Positions 34,732 through 42,868 of a DNA stretch of 64,000 nt are shown here, one piece after another (the stretch's first letter is position 1; every line of letters starts with the position of its first letter). The translations under genes were made by a program, and so were the position numbers. A model generated the notes under the pieces. The model was not told the DNA's origin. It saw nothing but the letters and a program-made list of their open reading frames with translations, and did not search any database. This DNA comes from Bradyrhizobium sp. AUGA SZCCT0176 (lineage in GTDB: Bacteria; Pseudomonadota; Alphaproteobacteria; Rhizobiales; Xanthobacteraceae). Location of the stretch: NCBI RefSeq assembly GCF_018130145.1, contig NZ_JAFCMB010000002.1:310001-374000 (forward strand), written 5' to 3'.

Positions 34732-35130
34732 CTGGTCCGTCCCAGCGTGACATCGTTACGCACGACAAATGGAAGGCGGGTTACAACTTGCGGTTAGCAA
34801 TCGGTTACCGCGATACACGGACTGACACTTGATCTCGAGTCCGGTACCGGACGTTGCCGGCCCCCCGATCAAATCCGGCCTCTCCCCCGATGTGGTAAAC
34901 GAATGATTAATCCAGAGCCGATCGCACGCGGGCGTACAAATGCAGAAAAGCGCTGATTTTCCTGCACAACTGGCGTGTCGTGGCCGTGGCAGGCGCCTGT
35001 TGCAAAACGAAGCCTGAGCGGGATGCAACAGATTTAGCCAATCTGGAACGGCGGCGGTTTAACCGTTTTGCTAGTCCCGGCCGCCCATAATGCGGCCAGA
35101 CCAATCTCATGACATGCCAGGTTCAACATC
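34732..35130. other. Intergenic region before the HerA-like gene
   Basis: About 400 bases with no supported gene or RNA. It contains the divergent promoters of the GGDEF-EAL gene and the HerA-like ATPase gene, and small GC-rich inverted repeats (for example GCCGG copies about 34857-34885). No tRNA-like cloverleaf was found. I see nothing else that I can name. Confidence 0.5.
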
Positions 35131-36876
35131 GTGACATCCTTCGGACGTGTGATTTCGGTGCGCGGCTCCCTCGCCCGGGTCGGACTTCTCGCGGTAAGCC
35201 AGATGGCTACCTCGGAAGTACGCGCCACTGTCGGCCGCTTCATCAGCATCCGCTGCGCAACTTCCACCATCGTCGCCATGATCACCGACGTAACCTGCGA
35301 GGACCTGCCGAGCTCCGATAATTACATTGCCAGCGCGGGCGTCGACCTGCTCGGCGAAATCCTCGGCGGCGATCGCCCGAAATTCCAGCGCGGCGTCACC
35401 AACTATCCGACCATCGGCGATGCCGTCGAGCTGATCACCAATCAGGAATTGCGCACGGTCTATGCGCCGACCGGTTCGGACCAGATCAATGTCGGCACGC
35501 TGCAACAGGACCGCTCGGTCATCGCCTATGTCGACGTCGAGGAAATGCTCTCCAAGCATTTCGCGGTGCTCGGCTCCACCGGCGTCGGTAAGTCGACCGG
35601 CGTCTCGCTGCTGCTCAACGAAATCCTCAAATCGCGGCCGAACCTGCGGATCTTCCTGCTCGACGTCCACAACGAATACGGCCGCTGCTTCGGTGACCGG
35701 GCGCTGGTGCTCAACCCGCGGAACCTGAAACTGCCGTTCTGGCTGTTCAATTTCGAAGAGATCGTCGACGTCCTGTTCGCCGGCCGCCCCGGCGTGCCCG
35801 AAGAGCTCGATATTCTTGCCGAAGTCATTCCGATGGCGAAGGGCATCTACACCCAATACCAGAACGCCGACCGCGTCGGCTTGAAACGGATCGATCCCAA
35901 GGCGATCGGCTACACCGTCGATACGCCGGTGCCCTATCGCCTGGTCGATCTGATTTCGCTGATCGACGAGCGGATGGGCAAGCTGGAAAATCGCTCGTCG
36001 CGCATCATCTATCACAAGCTGATTTCGCGCGTCGAAACCGTGCGCAACGACCCGCGCTACGCGTTCATGTTCGACAACGCCAATGTCGGCGGCGACACCA
36101 TGGCGGAAGTCATCAGCCATCTGTTCCGCCTGCCCGCCAATGGCCGGCCGATGACCATCATGCAGCTCGCCGGCTTCCCCGCCGAAGTCGTCGATTCCGT
36201 GGTGTCGGTGCTGTGCCGCATGGCGTTCGATTTCGGCCTCTGGAGCGACGGCGTCTCGCCGCTGCTGTTCGTCTGCGAAGAGGCGCACCGTTACGCCGCC
36301 GCCGACCGCAATATCGGCTTCGGCCCGACCCGCAAGGCGGTCTCGCGTATCGCCAAGGAGGGCCGCAAATACGGCGTCTATCTCGGCCTGGTCACGCAGC
36401 GTCCGGCCGAACTCGACGCCACCATCATCTCCCAGTGCAACACACTGTTTGCGATGCGCCTTGCCAACGACCGCGATCAGGCCTTGCTGCGCTCGGCCGT
36501 CTCGGACGCCGCCGCCAATTTGTTGTCGTTCGTGCCCTCGCTCGGCACCCGCGAAGTGCTGGCGTTCGGCGAAGGCGTGGCACTGCCGACGCGGCTGCGC
36601 TTCAAGGAAGTGCCGATCCATCAATTGCCGCGCAGCGAGGCCACCATCGCGACCGCGCCGTCGGTCGCCGCCGGTCACGACATGCATTTCGTCAGCGCCG
36701 TGCTGGACCGCTGGCGCGGCGCCACCTCGCATCGCGACGTTCCCAACGATCCCATGATCAACGAACGGCCGGCCGCACGAACGCTGGAACCGCGTTCTGT
36801 CGAAGCGCCGATGCTGCAGCCGTCGCTGGGCCTGGATCCCGACCGCTTCTCGCTGTTGAAGAAGCCGTTGCGCTAA
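35131..36876 (+). CDS. HerA-like (DUF87/FtsK-HerA superfamily) ATPase
   Basis: This is a 581-residue ATPase. An N-terminal HAS-barrel-like domain (about 1-130) precedes a RecA-like core with Walker A GSTGVGKST (148-156) and Walker B LLFVCEEAHR (about 385-394). RKYGVYLGLVTQRPAELDATIISQCNT is also present; in HerA proteins this region carries the sensor and arginine finger. The start is GTG at 35131 (MTSFGRVISV); no ATG in frame fits better. HerA normally works with the NurA nuclease in DNA end resection, but no nurA lies here; the gene is followed by an AhpD-like gene. A DNA translocase function is inferred by family. Confidence 0.88.
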   Translation: MTSFGRVISVRGSLARVGLLAVSQMATSEVRATVGRFISIRCATSTIVAMITDVTCEDLPSSDNYIASAGVDLLGEILGGDRPKFQRGVTNYPTIGDAVELITNQELRTVYAPTGSDQINVGTLQQDRSVIAYVDVEEMLSKHFAVLGSTGVGKSTGVSLLLNEILKSRPNLRIFLLDVHNEYGRCFGDRALVLNPRNLKLPFWLFNFEEIVDVLFAGRPGVPEELDILAEVIPMAKGIYTQYQNADRVGLKRIDPKAIGYTVDTPVPYRLVDLISLIDERMGKLENRSSRIIYHKLISRVETVRNDPRYAFMFDNANVGGDTMAEVISHLFRLPANGRPMTIMQLAGFPAEVVDSVVSVLCRMAFDFGLWSDGVSPLLFVCEEAHRYAAADRNIGFGPTRKAVSRIAKEGRKYGVYLGLVTQRPAELDATIISQCNTLFAMRLANDRDQALLRSAVSDAAANLLSFVPSLGTREVLAFGEGVALPTRLRFKEVPIHQLPRSEATIATAPSVAAGHDMHFVSAVLDRWRGATSHRDVPNDPMINERPAARTLEPRSVEAPMLQPSLGLDPDRFSLLKKPLR

Positions 36877-36912
36877 CAGCTTCGGCGGGTCTCGCGTTCC
36901 CGCCCATTTTCC

Positions 36913-36956
36913 CGGCGCGAACCGGTATCCACATCCTTCAAAAACGCGATATGGTT
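36913..36956 (+). repeat. Dispersed extragenic repeat, copy 1
   Basis: The unit GCGAACCGGTATCCACATC followed by a CTTCAAAAACGCGATATGG-like end is found again in diverged form at 41641-41680. An inverted partial copy (CCGGAACCATATCGC) is at 40232-40246. Such units are scattered between genes in rhizobial genomes. Its end overlaps the hairpin in front of the AhpD-like gene. Confidence 0.65.
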
Positions 36957-36997
36957 CCGGCACGAGCGCCGCATCGCGCGGCCAAAGCCGGAACCAT
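36951..36997 (+). promoter_or_regulatory. Stem-loop directly upstream of the AhpD-like gene
   Basis: ATGGTTCCGG (36951-36960) pairs perfectly with CCGGAACCAT (36988-36997), leaving a 27-base loop. The 3' arm ends three bases before the start codon at 37001. No Shine-Dalgarno sequence is seen there, so the structure could mask or present the start codon region. It could equally be a by-product of the repeat element. Confidence 0.4.
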
Positions 36998-37000
36998 TCC

Positions 37001-37579
37001 ATGACGCAGCCTGTTGCAAAGCGATTTCCGACGCCCTCCCTCGACGAGCTGCCGGAGGATATCCGCACCCGTATCCTGGCGGTGCAGGAGAAATCGGGCT
37101 TCGTTCCCAACGTCTTTCTGACGTTGGCCTACCGTCCCGACGAATTCCGCGCGTTCTTTGCCTATCACGATGCGCTGATGGAAAAGGACAGCGGCCTGAC
37201 CAAGGCCGAGCGCGAAATGATCGTGGTGGCGACGTCTAGCGCCAACCAGTGCCATTACTGCGTGATCGCTCACGGCGCGATCCTGCGCATCCGGGCAAAG
37301 AACCCGCAGATCGCCGACCAGATCGCCGTCAACTACCGCAAGGCCGACATCACGCCGCGCCAGCGCGCCATGCTCGACTTCGCCATGAAGGTGAGCCAGG
37401 AGGCGAACACGGTTTCCGAACAGGATTTTACCGAAGTCGCCGGCCACGGATTCTCCGACGACGACATCTGGGACATGACGGCGATTTCCGCGTTCTTTGC
37501 GCTGTCGAACCGGCTGGCCAACGTCACCGCGATGCGGCCGAACGACGAGTTCTACATGATGGGGCGGCTGCCGAAATAG
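37001..37579 (+). CDS. AhpD/carboxymuconolactone-decarboxylase-fold peroxidase-related protein
   Basis: This 192-residue protein of the uncharacterised peroxidase-related enzyme family carries the redox motif NQCHYCVIAHG (CxxC plus downstream His). It is preceded by LTKAEREMIVVATS, all typical of the AhpD core, while FVPNVFLTLAYRPDEFRAFF is typical of the subfamily N-terminus. It probably acts on peroxides or other electrophiles in the cytoplasm. It starts 124 bases after the HerA-like gene, behind a repeat-derived hairpin. The family's physiological substrate is not known. Confidence 0.9.
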   Translation: MTQPVAKRFPTPSLDELPEDIRTRILAVQEKSGFVPNVFLTLAYRPDEFRAFFAYHDALMEKDSGLTKAEREMIVVATSSANQCHYCVIAHGAILRIRAKNPQIADQIAVNYRKADITPRQRAMLDFAMKVSQEANTVSEQDFTEVAGHGFSDDDIWDMTAISAFFALSNRLANVTAMRPNDEFYMMGRLPK

Positions 37580-37709
37580 GCCCCTGTCGTGAAACGCAGG
37601 TTCCATGAGACTCTGCCGGGATGGGCCTGCGTGAATGCGCACCAACATTTTATGTTGGAAGCACGGCCGGCATGCTAAACAGCACCACAACCTTTGCGGA
37701 CCGACTGCA

Positions 37710-38072
37710 GTGAAGCCCCAGCTGCCCATACAAAGGGATGACGAGCACGTCGTGGTCAAATTCCGGCCGCGCACCTCGGCCCATCCCCCCAGCCGGCGGG
37801 AAGAGCCTGCCGCGGCCAATGCCCAGCCGCCCGCCCCGACCAATGGCCAACCGGCGGCAAACGATCTGTCCCGCTACGAACGGTCCCGTGACGAGCTGGA
37901 CGACTTCCGTCATCGCATGCTGGCCAACATTGCGGCCCTGGCCTTCACGATGGCGCTGACGGTAATCGGGATATGGCTTGCGATCAGCATTGCCGATCTG
38001 CGCAAGACCCAGGATTGCGTGCTGATGGGACGCCGGGACTGCGCCCGGATTTCCGCGATGCCGCACACCTAG
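37710..38072 (+). CDS. Small single-span membrane protein, family not recognised
   Basis: This 120-residue protein has an N-terminal Pro/Ala/Arg-rich cytoplasmic part (about 1-75) and one membrane segment (NIAALAFTMALTVIGIWLAISIA, about 72-94). A short tail with two Cys follows (TQDCVLMGRRDCARI). GTG 37710 (MKPQLPIQRDDEHVVV) is preferred since the upstream extension is unlike coding sequence, though it opens farther. It lies between the AhpD-like gene and acpXL. Function unknown; I recall similar small proteins in Bradyrhizobium genomes but cannot verify it. Confidence 0.6.
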   Translation: MKPQLPIQRDDEHVVVKFRPRTSAHPPSRREEPAAANAQPPAPTNGQPAANDLSRYERSRDELDDFRHRMLANIAALAFTMALTVIGIWLAISIADLRKTQDCVLMGRRDCARISAMPHT

Positions 38073-38249
38073 AATGCTGGCCTAAACGGCCATTTTCGCC
38101 GATAAATCGGTCCCCACAGGGGTTGCCAACCTCCATTGAACTCAGGGCTGCGCTCCGATATACGGGCTCTCGACTCCGGCCGGGGGAAAAACGCCGCGCC
38201 CGCCTCCTCCAAGCCGTCCCGGATTTATCTCCAATATATCAAAGGCTTA

Positions 38250-38546
38250 ATGATGTCTTCTACATTCGATCAGATCGCCAACATTATCGCCGAGACTTGC
38301 GACATTCCGCGCGACACGATCAAGCCGGAGAGTCACGCCATCGACGATCTGGGCATCGACAGCCTGGACTTTCTCGACATCGCCTTTGCCATCGACAAGG
38401 CGTTCGGGATCAAGATGCCGCTCGAAAAATGGACCCAGGAGGTCAACGACGGCAAGGCCACGACCGAACAGTACTTCGTGCTGAAGAACCTCGCCGATCG
38501 TATCGACGAACTGGTCGCAGCCAAGAACGCGGGCACGGGCGCGTAA
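38250..38546 (+). CDS. acpXL: Acyl carrier protein AcpXL
   Basis: This 98-residue acidic protein is longer than the usual AcpP. The phosphopantetheine site is [12 protein letters not shown] with Ser38. The following [23 protein letters not shown] and the extended [14 protein letters not shown] tail are the AcpXL signature of rhizobia. AcpXL carries the growing 26- to 30-carbon chain for the omega-hydroxylated acyl group of lipid A. The start at 38250 has a second ATG in the next codon; AAAGG lies just upstream. It is the first of five co-directional genes of the VLCFA cluster. Confidence 0.95.
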   Translation: MMSSTFDQIANIIAETCDIPRDTIKPESHAIDDLGIDSLDFLDIAFAIDKAFGIKMPLEKWTQEVNDGKATTEQYFVLKNLADRIDELVAAKNAGTGA

Positions 38547-38555
38547 TCGCCCACC

Positions 38556-39029
38556 ATGGACCTTGATTATTTCCAGCTGATCGATCGGATCGTCGACCTC
38601 AATCTCGGCGAACGGACGATTGTGGTCGAAGCCCAGGTTCCGGAAAAGCACACCATTTTCGAGGGGCATTTCCCCGGCTTCCCAATCATGCCCGGTGTCC
38701 TGCTGACCGAAGCGATGGCGCAGAGTTCGGGCTGGCTTTTGCTCGGCGTGTTGAAGTTCGAGCGCATGCCGTTCCTGGCCATCGTCAAGGAAGCCAAGAT
38801 GCGGGGGTTCGTCAGTCCCGGTCAGTTACTGACGATCGAAGCCAAGGTCGAGCACGAAGGTTCCGGCTTTGCGGTCACCAAGGCGAAGGGCCGCATCGGC
38901 AAGGAACTGAAGTGCAGCGCTGAAATAACCTTCGGCCTTACCCCATTCCCCGACCCTGCCTTTCGCGTCCACATGGACGCGATGGCCGAAAAGATCGGGT
39001 TCCCCATGCAGGTGCTGAAGCATGACTGA
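38556..39029 (+). CDS. fabZXL: Beta-hydroxyacyl-ACP dehydratase of the VLCFA pathway (FabZXL)
   Basis: This is a 157-residue hotdog-fold enzyme. The catalytic His and Glu are seen in FEGHFPGFPIMPGVLLTEAM (His38, Glu52). It dehydrates 3-hydroxyacyl-AcpXL during elongation of the lipid A very-long chain. It begins 9 bases after acpXL, and its end overlaps the fabF2XL start by 8 bases. The longer C-terminal extension than generic FabZ (after ITFGLTPFP) fits the XL-type. Confidence 0.93.
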   Translation: MDLDYFQLIDRIVDLNLGERTIVVEAQVPEKHTIFEGHFPGFPIMPGVLLTEAMAQSSGWLLLGVLKFERMPFLAIVKEAKMRGFVSPGQLLTIEAKVEHEGSGFAVTKAKGRIGKELKCSAEITFGLTPFPDPAFRVHMDAMAEKIGFPMQVLKHD

Positions 39030-40224
39030 ACCCACGGCACCGGGTGCCAAGGAAGTCTGGATCACCGGCATCGGCATCGTGTCCTCGCTCGGTGAGGGAC
39101 TGGACGCGCATTGGGATGCGCTGAACCAGAAGCGCATCAATGTCGACGACAAGCGCTTCGCGCCTTACATCGTCCACCCCCTCGCCCCGGTCAGCTTCGA
39201 CGCCCAGATCCCGAAAAAGGGCGACCAGCGCCAGATGGAAGCCTGGCAGCGCATCGGCACCTATGCCGCCGGGCTGGCGCTGGATTCCGCCGGCGTCAAA
39301 GGCAACCAGGAAATCCTGGGACGGATGGACATGATCGTGGCTGCCGGCGGCGGCGAGCGCGACATTGCCGTCGACCTCGCGATCATGAACGCCGACGCCA
39401 AGGGTAATTCGAGTCCGGCCTTCCTCAACGAACGGCTGATGAATGATTTGCGGCCGACGCTGTTTCTGGCCCAGCTCTCCAACCTGCTCGCCGGCAACAT
39501 CGCCATCGTCCATGGCGTGTCGGGAACTTCGCGCACCTTCATGGGCGAGGAAGCAGCCTCCATCGATGCGGCGCGGATCGCGCTGGCGCGGATCGAATCC
39601 GGGCAGAGCGAGATCGCACTGGTCGGCGCCGCGCATAATGGCGAGCGCCCCGATCTGCTCATCCTCTATGAATTCGGCGATTTCAATCTGACCGAGAAAT
39701 ACGCCCCGGTGTGGCAGCGCGACGATAAAGGCGGTTTCGCGCTTGGTTCCGCCGGCTGCTTCCTGGTGATGGAATCCCGCGAGCACGCCGAAGCCCGCGG
39801 CGCCAAGCCCTACGCCCGGCTGACCAAGGTGGTCGCCGACCTCGCCCAGCGCAAGCAAGCCGGCGCGGTGACGAAATCGCTGGAAGCGTTGTGGCCGAAG
39901 CTCGGCGTCACCGGCGATACCGGCAACCTGATTACCGGCGCGACCGGCGTCGGACCGGTGACGTCGGAAGAAAAGGAATTCCTGCGCCAGCATCCCGGCT
40001 TTGCCGTCCGCGCGACCGGGACGATGTTCGGCCACACGCTGGAAACCCAGTTTCCGCTGGGACTGGCGCTGGCGGCACTGTCGCTGTCGCGCGGCGCGCT
40101 GTTTCCGCCCAACGATCCGACCGGGCTCGAGGTTGAAAAGCCTGGTGTGCCGGACCAGATTGTGGTGCTCGGGGCCGGTCACTGGCAGGGCGAAGGCATG
40201 GCGCTGGTCGAGGCCATCAAGTAG
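39022..40224 (+). CDS. fabF2XL: Beta-ketoacyl-ACP synthase-like protein FabF2XL, lacking the active-site cysteine
   Basis: This 400-residue protein has a thiolase/KAS II fold. VWITGIGIVSSLGEGLDAHW is a normal N-terminus and GTMFGHTLETQFPLG keeps one His. The nucleophilic Cys is absent: the region aligned with STACASG is around GTSRTFMGEE (about 169-177). The protein's only Cys lies in GSAGCFLVM, outside the site. The first catalytic His region (HGT in KAS II) is TGATGVG, so that is lost too. It should thus not condense chains by itself but could form a heterodimer with FabF1XL, like the chain-length factor of type II polyketide synthases (my inference). It overlaps fabZXL. Confidence 0.92.
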   Translation: MTEPTAPGAKEVWITGIGIVSSLGEGLDAHWDALNQKRINVDDKRFAPYIVHPLAPVSFDAQIPKKGDQRQMEAWQRIGTYAAGLALDSAGVKGNQEILGRMDMIVAAGGGERDIAVDLAIMNADAKGNSSPAFLNERLMNDLRPTLFLAQLSNLLAGNIAIVHGVSGTSRTFMGEEAASIDAARIALARIESGQSEIALVGAAHNGERPDLLILYEFGDFNLTEKYAPVWQRDDKGGFALGSAGCFLVMESREHAEARGAKPYARLTKVVADLAQRKQAGAVTKSLEALWPKLGVTGDTGNLITGATGVGPVTSEEKEFLRQHPGFAVRATGTMFGHTLETQFPLGLALAALSLSRGALFPPNDPTGLEVEKPGVPDQIVVLGAGHWQGEGMALVEAIK

Positions 40225-40225
40225 C

Positions 40226-40266
40226 GCGTGATCCGGAACCATATCGCTGTTCGGGCGGGATCACGC
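40226..40266. repeat. Stem-loop/partial dispersed repeat between fabF2XL and fabF1XL
   Basis: GCGTGATCC (40226-40234) pairs with GGATCACGC (40258-40266) over a 23-base loop. Within it CCGGAACCATATCGC is the reverse complement of the end of the repeat at 36913-36960. No T-tract follows, so it is not a typical terminator. It could attenuate or stabilise the operon mRNA. Confidence 0.55.
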
Positions 40267-40327
40267 CGAGACCATGAAATGAGCGCGCGAGCGCTTGCAG
40301 TTGCGGCGCAGCATCGACGGGGGAAAC

Positions 40328-41605
40328 ATGTCAGCACCACGCGATAAATTCGGCAGGCCGATCGTCGTCGTCACCGGCATGGGCGTCGTGACGTCGCTTG
40401 GCGCCGGCAAGAAGGACAACTGGACCAGGCTGACCGCGGGCGAATCCGGCATTCGCACCGTGACGCGCTTTCCGATCGACGGCCTGAAGTCGACCATGGC
40501 GGGCACGGTCGACTTCGTCAGCGTCGATCCCGTCTCCTCGACGGGACTGACCGAGCAACTGGCTAAACTGGCGACCGAGGAAGCGCTTGAACAGGCTGCC
40601 ATCGGCGGCAAGGCCGACTTCCCCGGGCCACTGTTCCTCGCGGTGGCGCCTGTCGAGGTCGAGTGGCCGCAGCGGCTGGAACTCGGGCGCGCGATCGGAA
40701 AGACCGATTTCGGCTATGAGGACATGCTGCGGGTCAGCGGCGGCGGCCGGTTCTCGGCGTTCCATCACCGTTTCATGTTCGGCTCGGTGGCAAGCCATCT
40801 GGCCGAGACCTACGGCACCAAGGGCTCGCCGATCTCGCTCTCCACCGCCTGCGCGTCCGGCGCGACCGCGATCCAGCTCGGCGTCGAAGCGATCCGCCGC
40901 GGCGACGCCGATGCCGCCCTGTGCGTGGCGACCGACGGCTCGGTCAATCCGGAAGCCCTGGTACGGTTCTCGCTGCTGTCGGCGCTCTCGACGCAGAACG
41001 ATCCGCCGCAAGCAGCTTCAAAACCATTCTCGAAGAACCGCGACGGTTTCGTCATGGCGGAAGGCGCCGGCGCGATGGTGCTGGAAAGCTATGAGTCCGC
41101 AATGGCGCGGGGCGCAAGGATATTGGGCGTCGTCGCCGGCTGCGGCGAACTGACCGACTCCTTCCACCGCACCCGCTCCAGCCCGGATGGAAAGCCGATC
41201 ATCGGCTGCATGCGCAAGACGCTGGCGGATGCCGGCCTCGAGCCGGAGCAGATCGACCATATCAACGCGCATGGCACCGCGACGCCGGAAAACGACAAGA
41301 TGGAGTACAACACCACCGCCGTCGTGTTCGGCGATCATCTGCCGAAGATCCCGGTGTCGTCGAACAAGTCGATGGTCGGGCACACGATTTCAGCCGCCGG
41401 CGCGGTCGAGGCCGTGTTCTCGCTGCTGACGCTCGAGCATCAGCGGATTCCGCCGACCATCAACTACGAGGTTCCGGATCCGGCCATTTTGTTCGACGTG
41501 GTCGCCAACCAAGCGCGCGACGCCCGCGTCACCGCCGTGATGTCCAACTCGTTCGGATTCGGCGGGCAGAATGCCTCGCTGATCCTGACGCGTGAACCGG
41601 CCTAG
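40328..41605 (+). CDS. fabF1XL: Beta-ketoacyl-ACP synthase FabF1XL
   Basis: This is a 425-residue KAS II enzyme with a complete active site: Cys175 in STACASG, His315 in INAHGTATPEND, and Lys347 and His352 in NKSMVGHT. It elongates acyl chains on AcpXL for the lipid A very-long acyl group. ATG 40328 is chosen for the GGGGGAA site; an in-frame opening from 40295 is not needed. It lies 103 bases after fabF2XL, separated by a stem-loop. It is the catalytic member of the probable FabF1XL/FabF2XL pair. Confidence 0.95.
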   Translation: MSAPRDKFGRPIVVVTGMGVVTSLGAGKKDNWTRLTAGESGIRTVTRFPIDGLKSTMAGTVDFVSVDPVSSTGLTEQLAKLATEEALEQAAIGGKADFPGPLFLAVAPVEVEWPQRLELGRAIGKTDFGYEDMLRVSGGGRFSAFHHRFMFGSVASHLAETYGTKGSPISLSTACASGATAIQLGVEAIRRGDADAALCVATDGSVNPEALVRFSLLSALSTQNDPPQAASKPFSKNRDGFVMAEGAGAMVLESYESAMARGARILGVVAGCGELTDSFHRTRSSPDGKPIIGCMRKTLADAGLEPEQIDHINAHGTATPENDKMEYNTTAVVFGDHLPKIPVSSNKSMVGHTISAAGAVEAVFSLLTLEHQRIPPTINYEVPDPAILFDVVANQARDARVTAVMSNSFGFGGQNASLILTREPA

Positions 41606-41640
41606 CAGCCGCGTGGCCTCTTGTTTTGACGCGTTTTCTT

Positions 41641-41680
41641 GACGCGAACCGGGATCCACTTCGCTTGAAAACGCTATCGT
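41641..41680 (+). repeat. Dispersed extragenic repeat, copy 2
   Basis: GACGCGAACCGGGATCCAC followed by TTCGCTTGAAAACGCTATCG is a diverged copy of the unit at 36913-36956. It occupies nearly the whole gap between fabF1XL and lpxXL. The lpxXL start follows 8 bases later, so the unit forms the leader of that gene. Confidence 0.65.
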
Positions 41681-41687
41681 AGTCCCC

Positions 41688-42623
41688 ATGAACCGCCTGC
41701 TCCTTCGCACCAAGGCGCGCCTGCGCGACGCCGCCAAGCCGGCCACGGAAGCCGCCGTGGGTGCGCTGACGATCGCCCTGCTGCGCACCACGCGTTATTT
41801 CGATCCGGACAAGACCGCCAATTTCTTCGGCCGCGTCACGCGCTTCATTGGCCGCAGGCTGCGTGAGGACCGGATCGGCCGCGAGAACCTCACGGCCGCC
41901 TTCCCGGAAAAATCGCCGGAAGAGATCGAGAAGATCCTGGCCGGCGTCTGGGACAATCTTGGCCGCATCGGCGCCGAATTTGCCCATCTCGATCACATCT
42001 GGGATTACGACGTCGATCTTCCGGACAAGCCGAGCCGCGTCGAATTCGGCGCGCGGACCAAGCAGATCTTCGATCAGCTCAGGGACGACGGCAAGCCGGC
42101 CATCATCTTCGCGAGCCATCTCGGCAATTGGGAGATACCGGCGCTCGGCGCCGTCGCGCACGGGCTCGATTGCGCGATCCTGTTCCGGCGGCCCAACAGC
42201 GAATCGGCCGATCGCGCGATCGAGCGGATCCGCGCCGTCAAAATGGGCACGTTGATTCCGGCCGGCCGTGAGGCGCCGCTCAAGCTCGCCGAAGCGCTGC
42301 AGAACAACCAGCACGTCGCGATGCTGGTCGATCAGTATTTGACCAACGGCGTCGACGTCACCTTCTTCGGCCGCAAGACCAAGGCCAATCCGACGCTGGC
42401 CCGCCTGGTGCGCCAGGTCGAATGCCCGATCCATGGCGTGCGCATCATCCGCCTGCCCAACCATCGCTTCCGCGCCGAACTCTCCGAAGAGGTCAAGCCA
42501 GTGCGCGATGCATCGGGGCAGATCGACATCGCCGGCACGATGCAGGCCGTGACCTCTGTCATCGAGGGCTGGGTGCGCGAGTATCCGGACCAGTGGCTGT
42601 GGCTGCACCGAAGGTGGCGGTAG
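41688..42623 (+). CDS. lpxXL: Lipid A very-long-chain acyltransferase LpxXL
   Basis: This is a 311-residue inner membrane-associated acyltransferase of the LpxL/HtrB family. The catalytic HX4E motif reads ASHLGNWE (His144, Glu149). ENLTAAFPEKSPEEI and AMLVDQYLTNGVDVTFFG are family-typical, and the C-terminus is YPDQWLWLHRRWR. It would transfer the AcpXL-bound very-long chain to lipid A. The alcohol dehydrogenase gene (adhXL) that often lies between fabF1XL and lpxXL in Rhizobium is absent here. Confidence 0.93.
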   Translation: MNRLLLRTKARLRDAAKPATEAAVGALTIALLRTTRYFDPDKTANFFGRVTRFIGRRLREDRIGRENLTAAFPEKSPEEIEKILAGVWDNLGRIGAEFAHLDHIWDYDVDLPDKPSRVEFGARTKQIFDQLRDDGKPAIIFASHLGNWEIPALGAVAHGLDCAILFRRPNSESADRAIERIRAVKMGTLIPAGREAPLKLAEALQNNQHVAMLVDQYLTNGVDVTFFGRKTKANPTLARLVRQVECPIHGVRIIRLPNHRFRAELSEEVKPVRDASGQIDIAGTMQAVTSVIEGWVREYPDQWLWLHRRWR

Positions 42624-42633
42624 CGCATCTCTG

Positions 42634-42746
42634 GTAGCCCGGATGAGCCAACGGGTCGCGCGAATGCGCGCCCGATGACAGGCTCCGCGATATCCAGGAC
42701 CGGTCTCAGTGGTGTCCCCGGATATCGCTTCACTCATCCGGGCTGC
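42634..42746. repeat. Extragenic palindrome (GTAGCCCGGATGAG family)
   Basis: GTAGCCCGGATGAG at the left is matched in inverse at the right end (CTCATCCGGGCTGC). An inner GATATCC/GGATATC pair is also present. It follows the lpxXL stop by 10 bases and precedes a convergent small gene. It may fold as a long hairpin and serve as a bidirectional terminator, though it lacks a T-run. It is another intergenic element typical of Bradyrhizobium. Confidence 0.75.
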
Positions 42747-42754
42747 AGGCTGGC

Positions 42755-42868
42755 TTAGCCGCCGAACACCAAGCCGAGGTTCCACGCCTTCATCGCGACG
42801 GTCGCCCCCAGGACAAGGATGATCTGCAGCAGCGTGCGCGTTGAAAAGAACGTGAGGATGTTGGTCAT
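42755..42868 (-). CDS. 37-residue single-span membrane protein
   Basis: This ORF begins MTNILTFFSTRTLLQI and ends NLGLVFGG. Residues 12-33 form one hydrophobic helix. GGGAG lies six bases upstream of its ATG, a strong ribosome-binding site that supports translation. It is convergent with lpxXL across a palindromic repeat. Too short for domain recognition; function unknown. Confidence 0.6.
   Translation of the reverse strand: MTNILTFFSTRTLLQIILVLGATVAMKAWNLGLVFGG

Noticed and set aside
35107..37110. A minus-strand open frame of about 670 codons opposite the HerA-like gene
   Set aside because: It has no recognisable protein features and mirrors the codon structure of the real gene.
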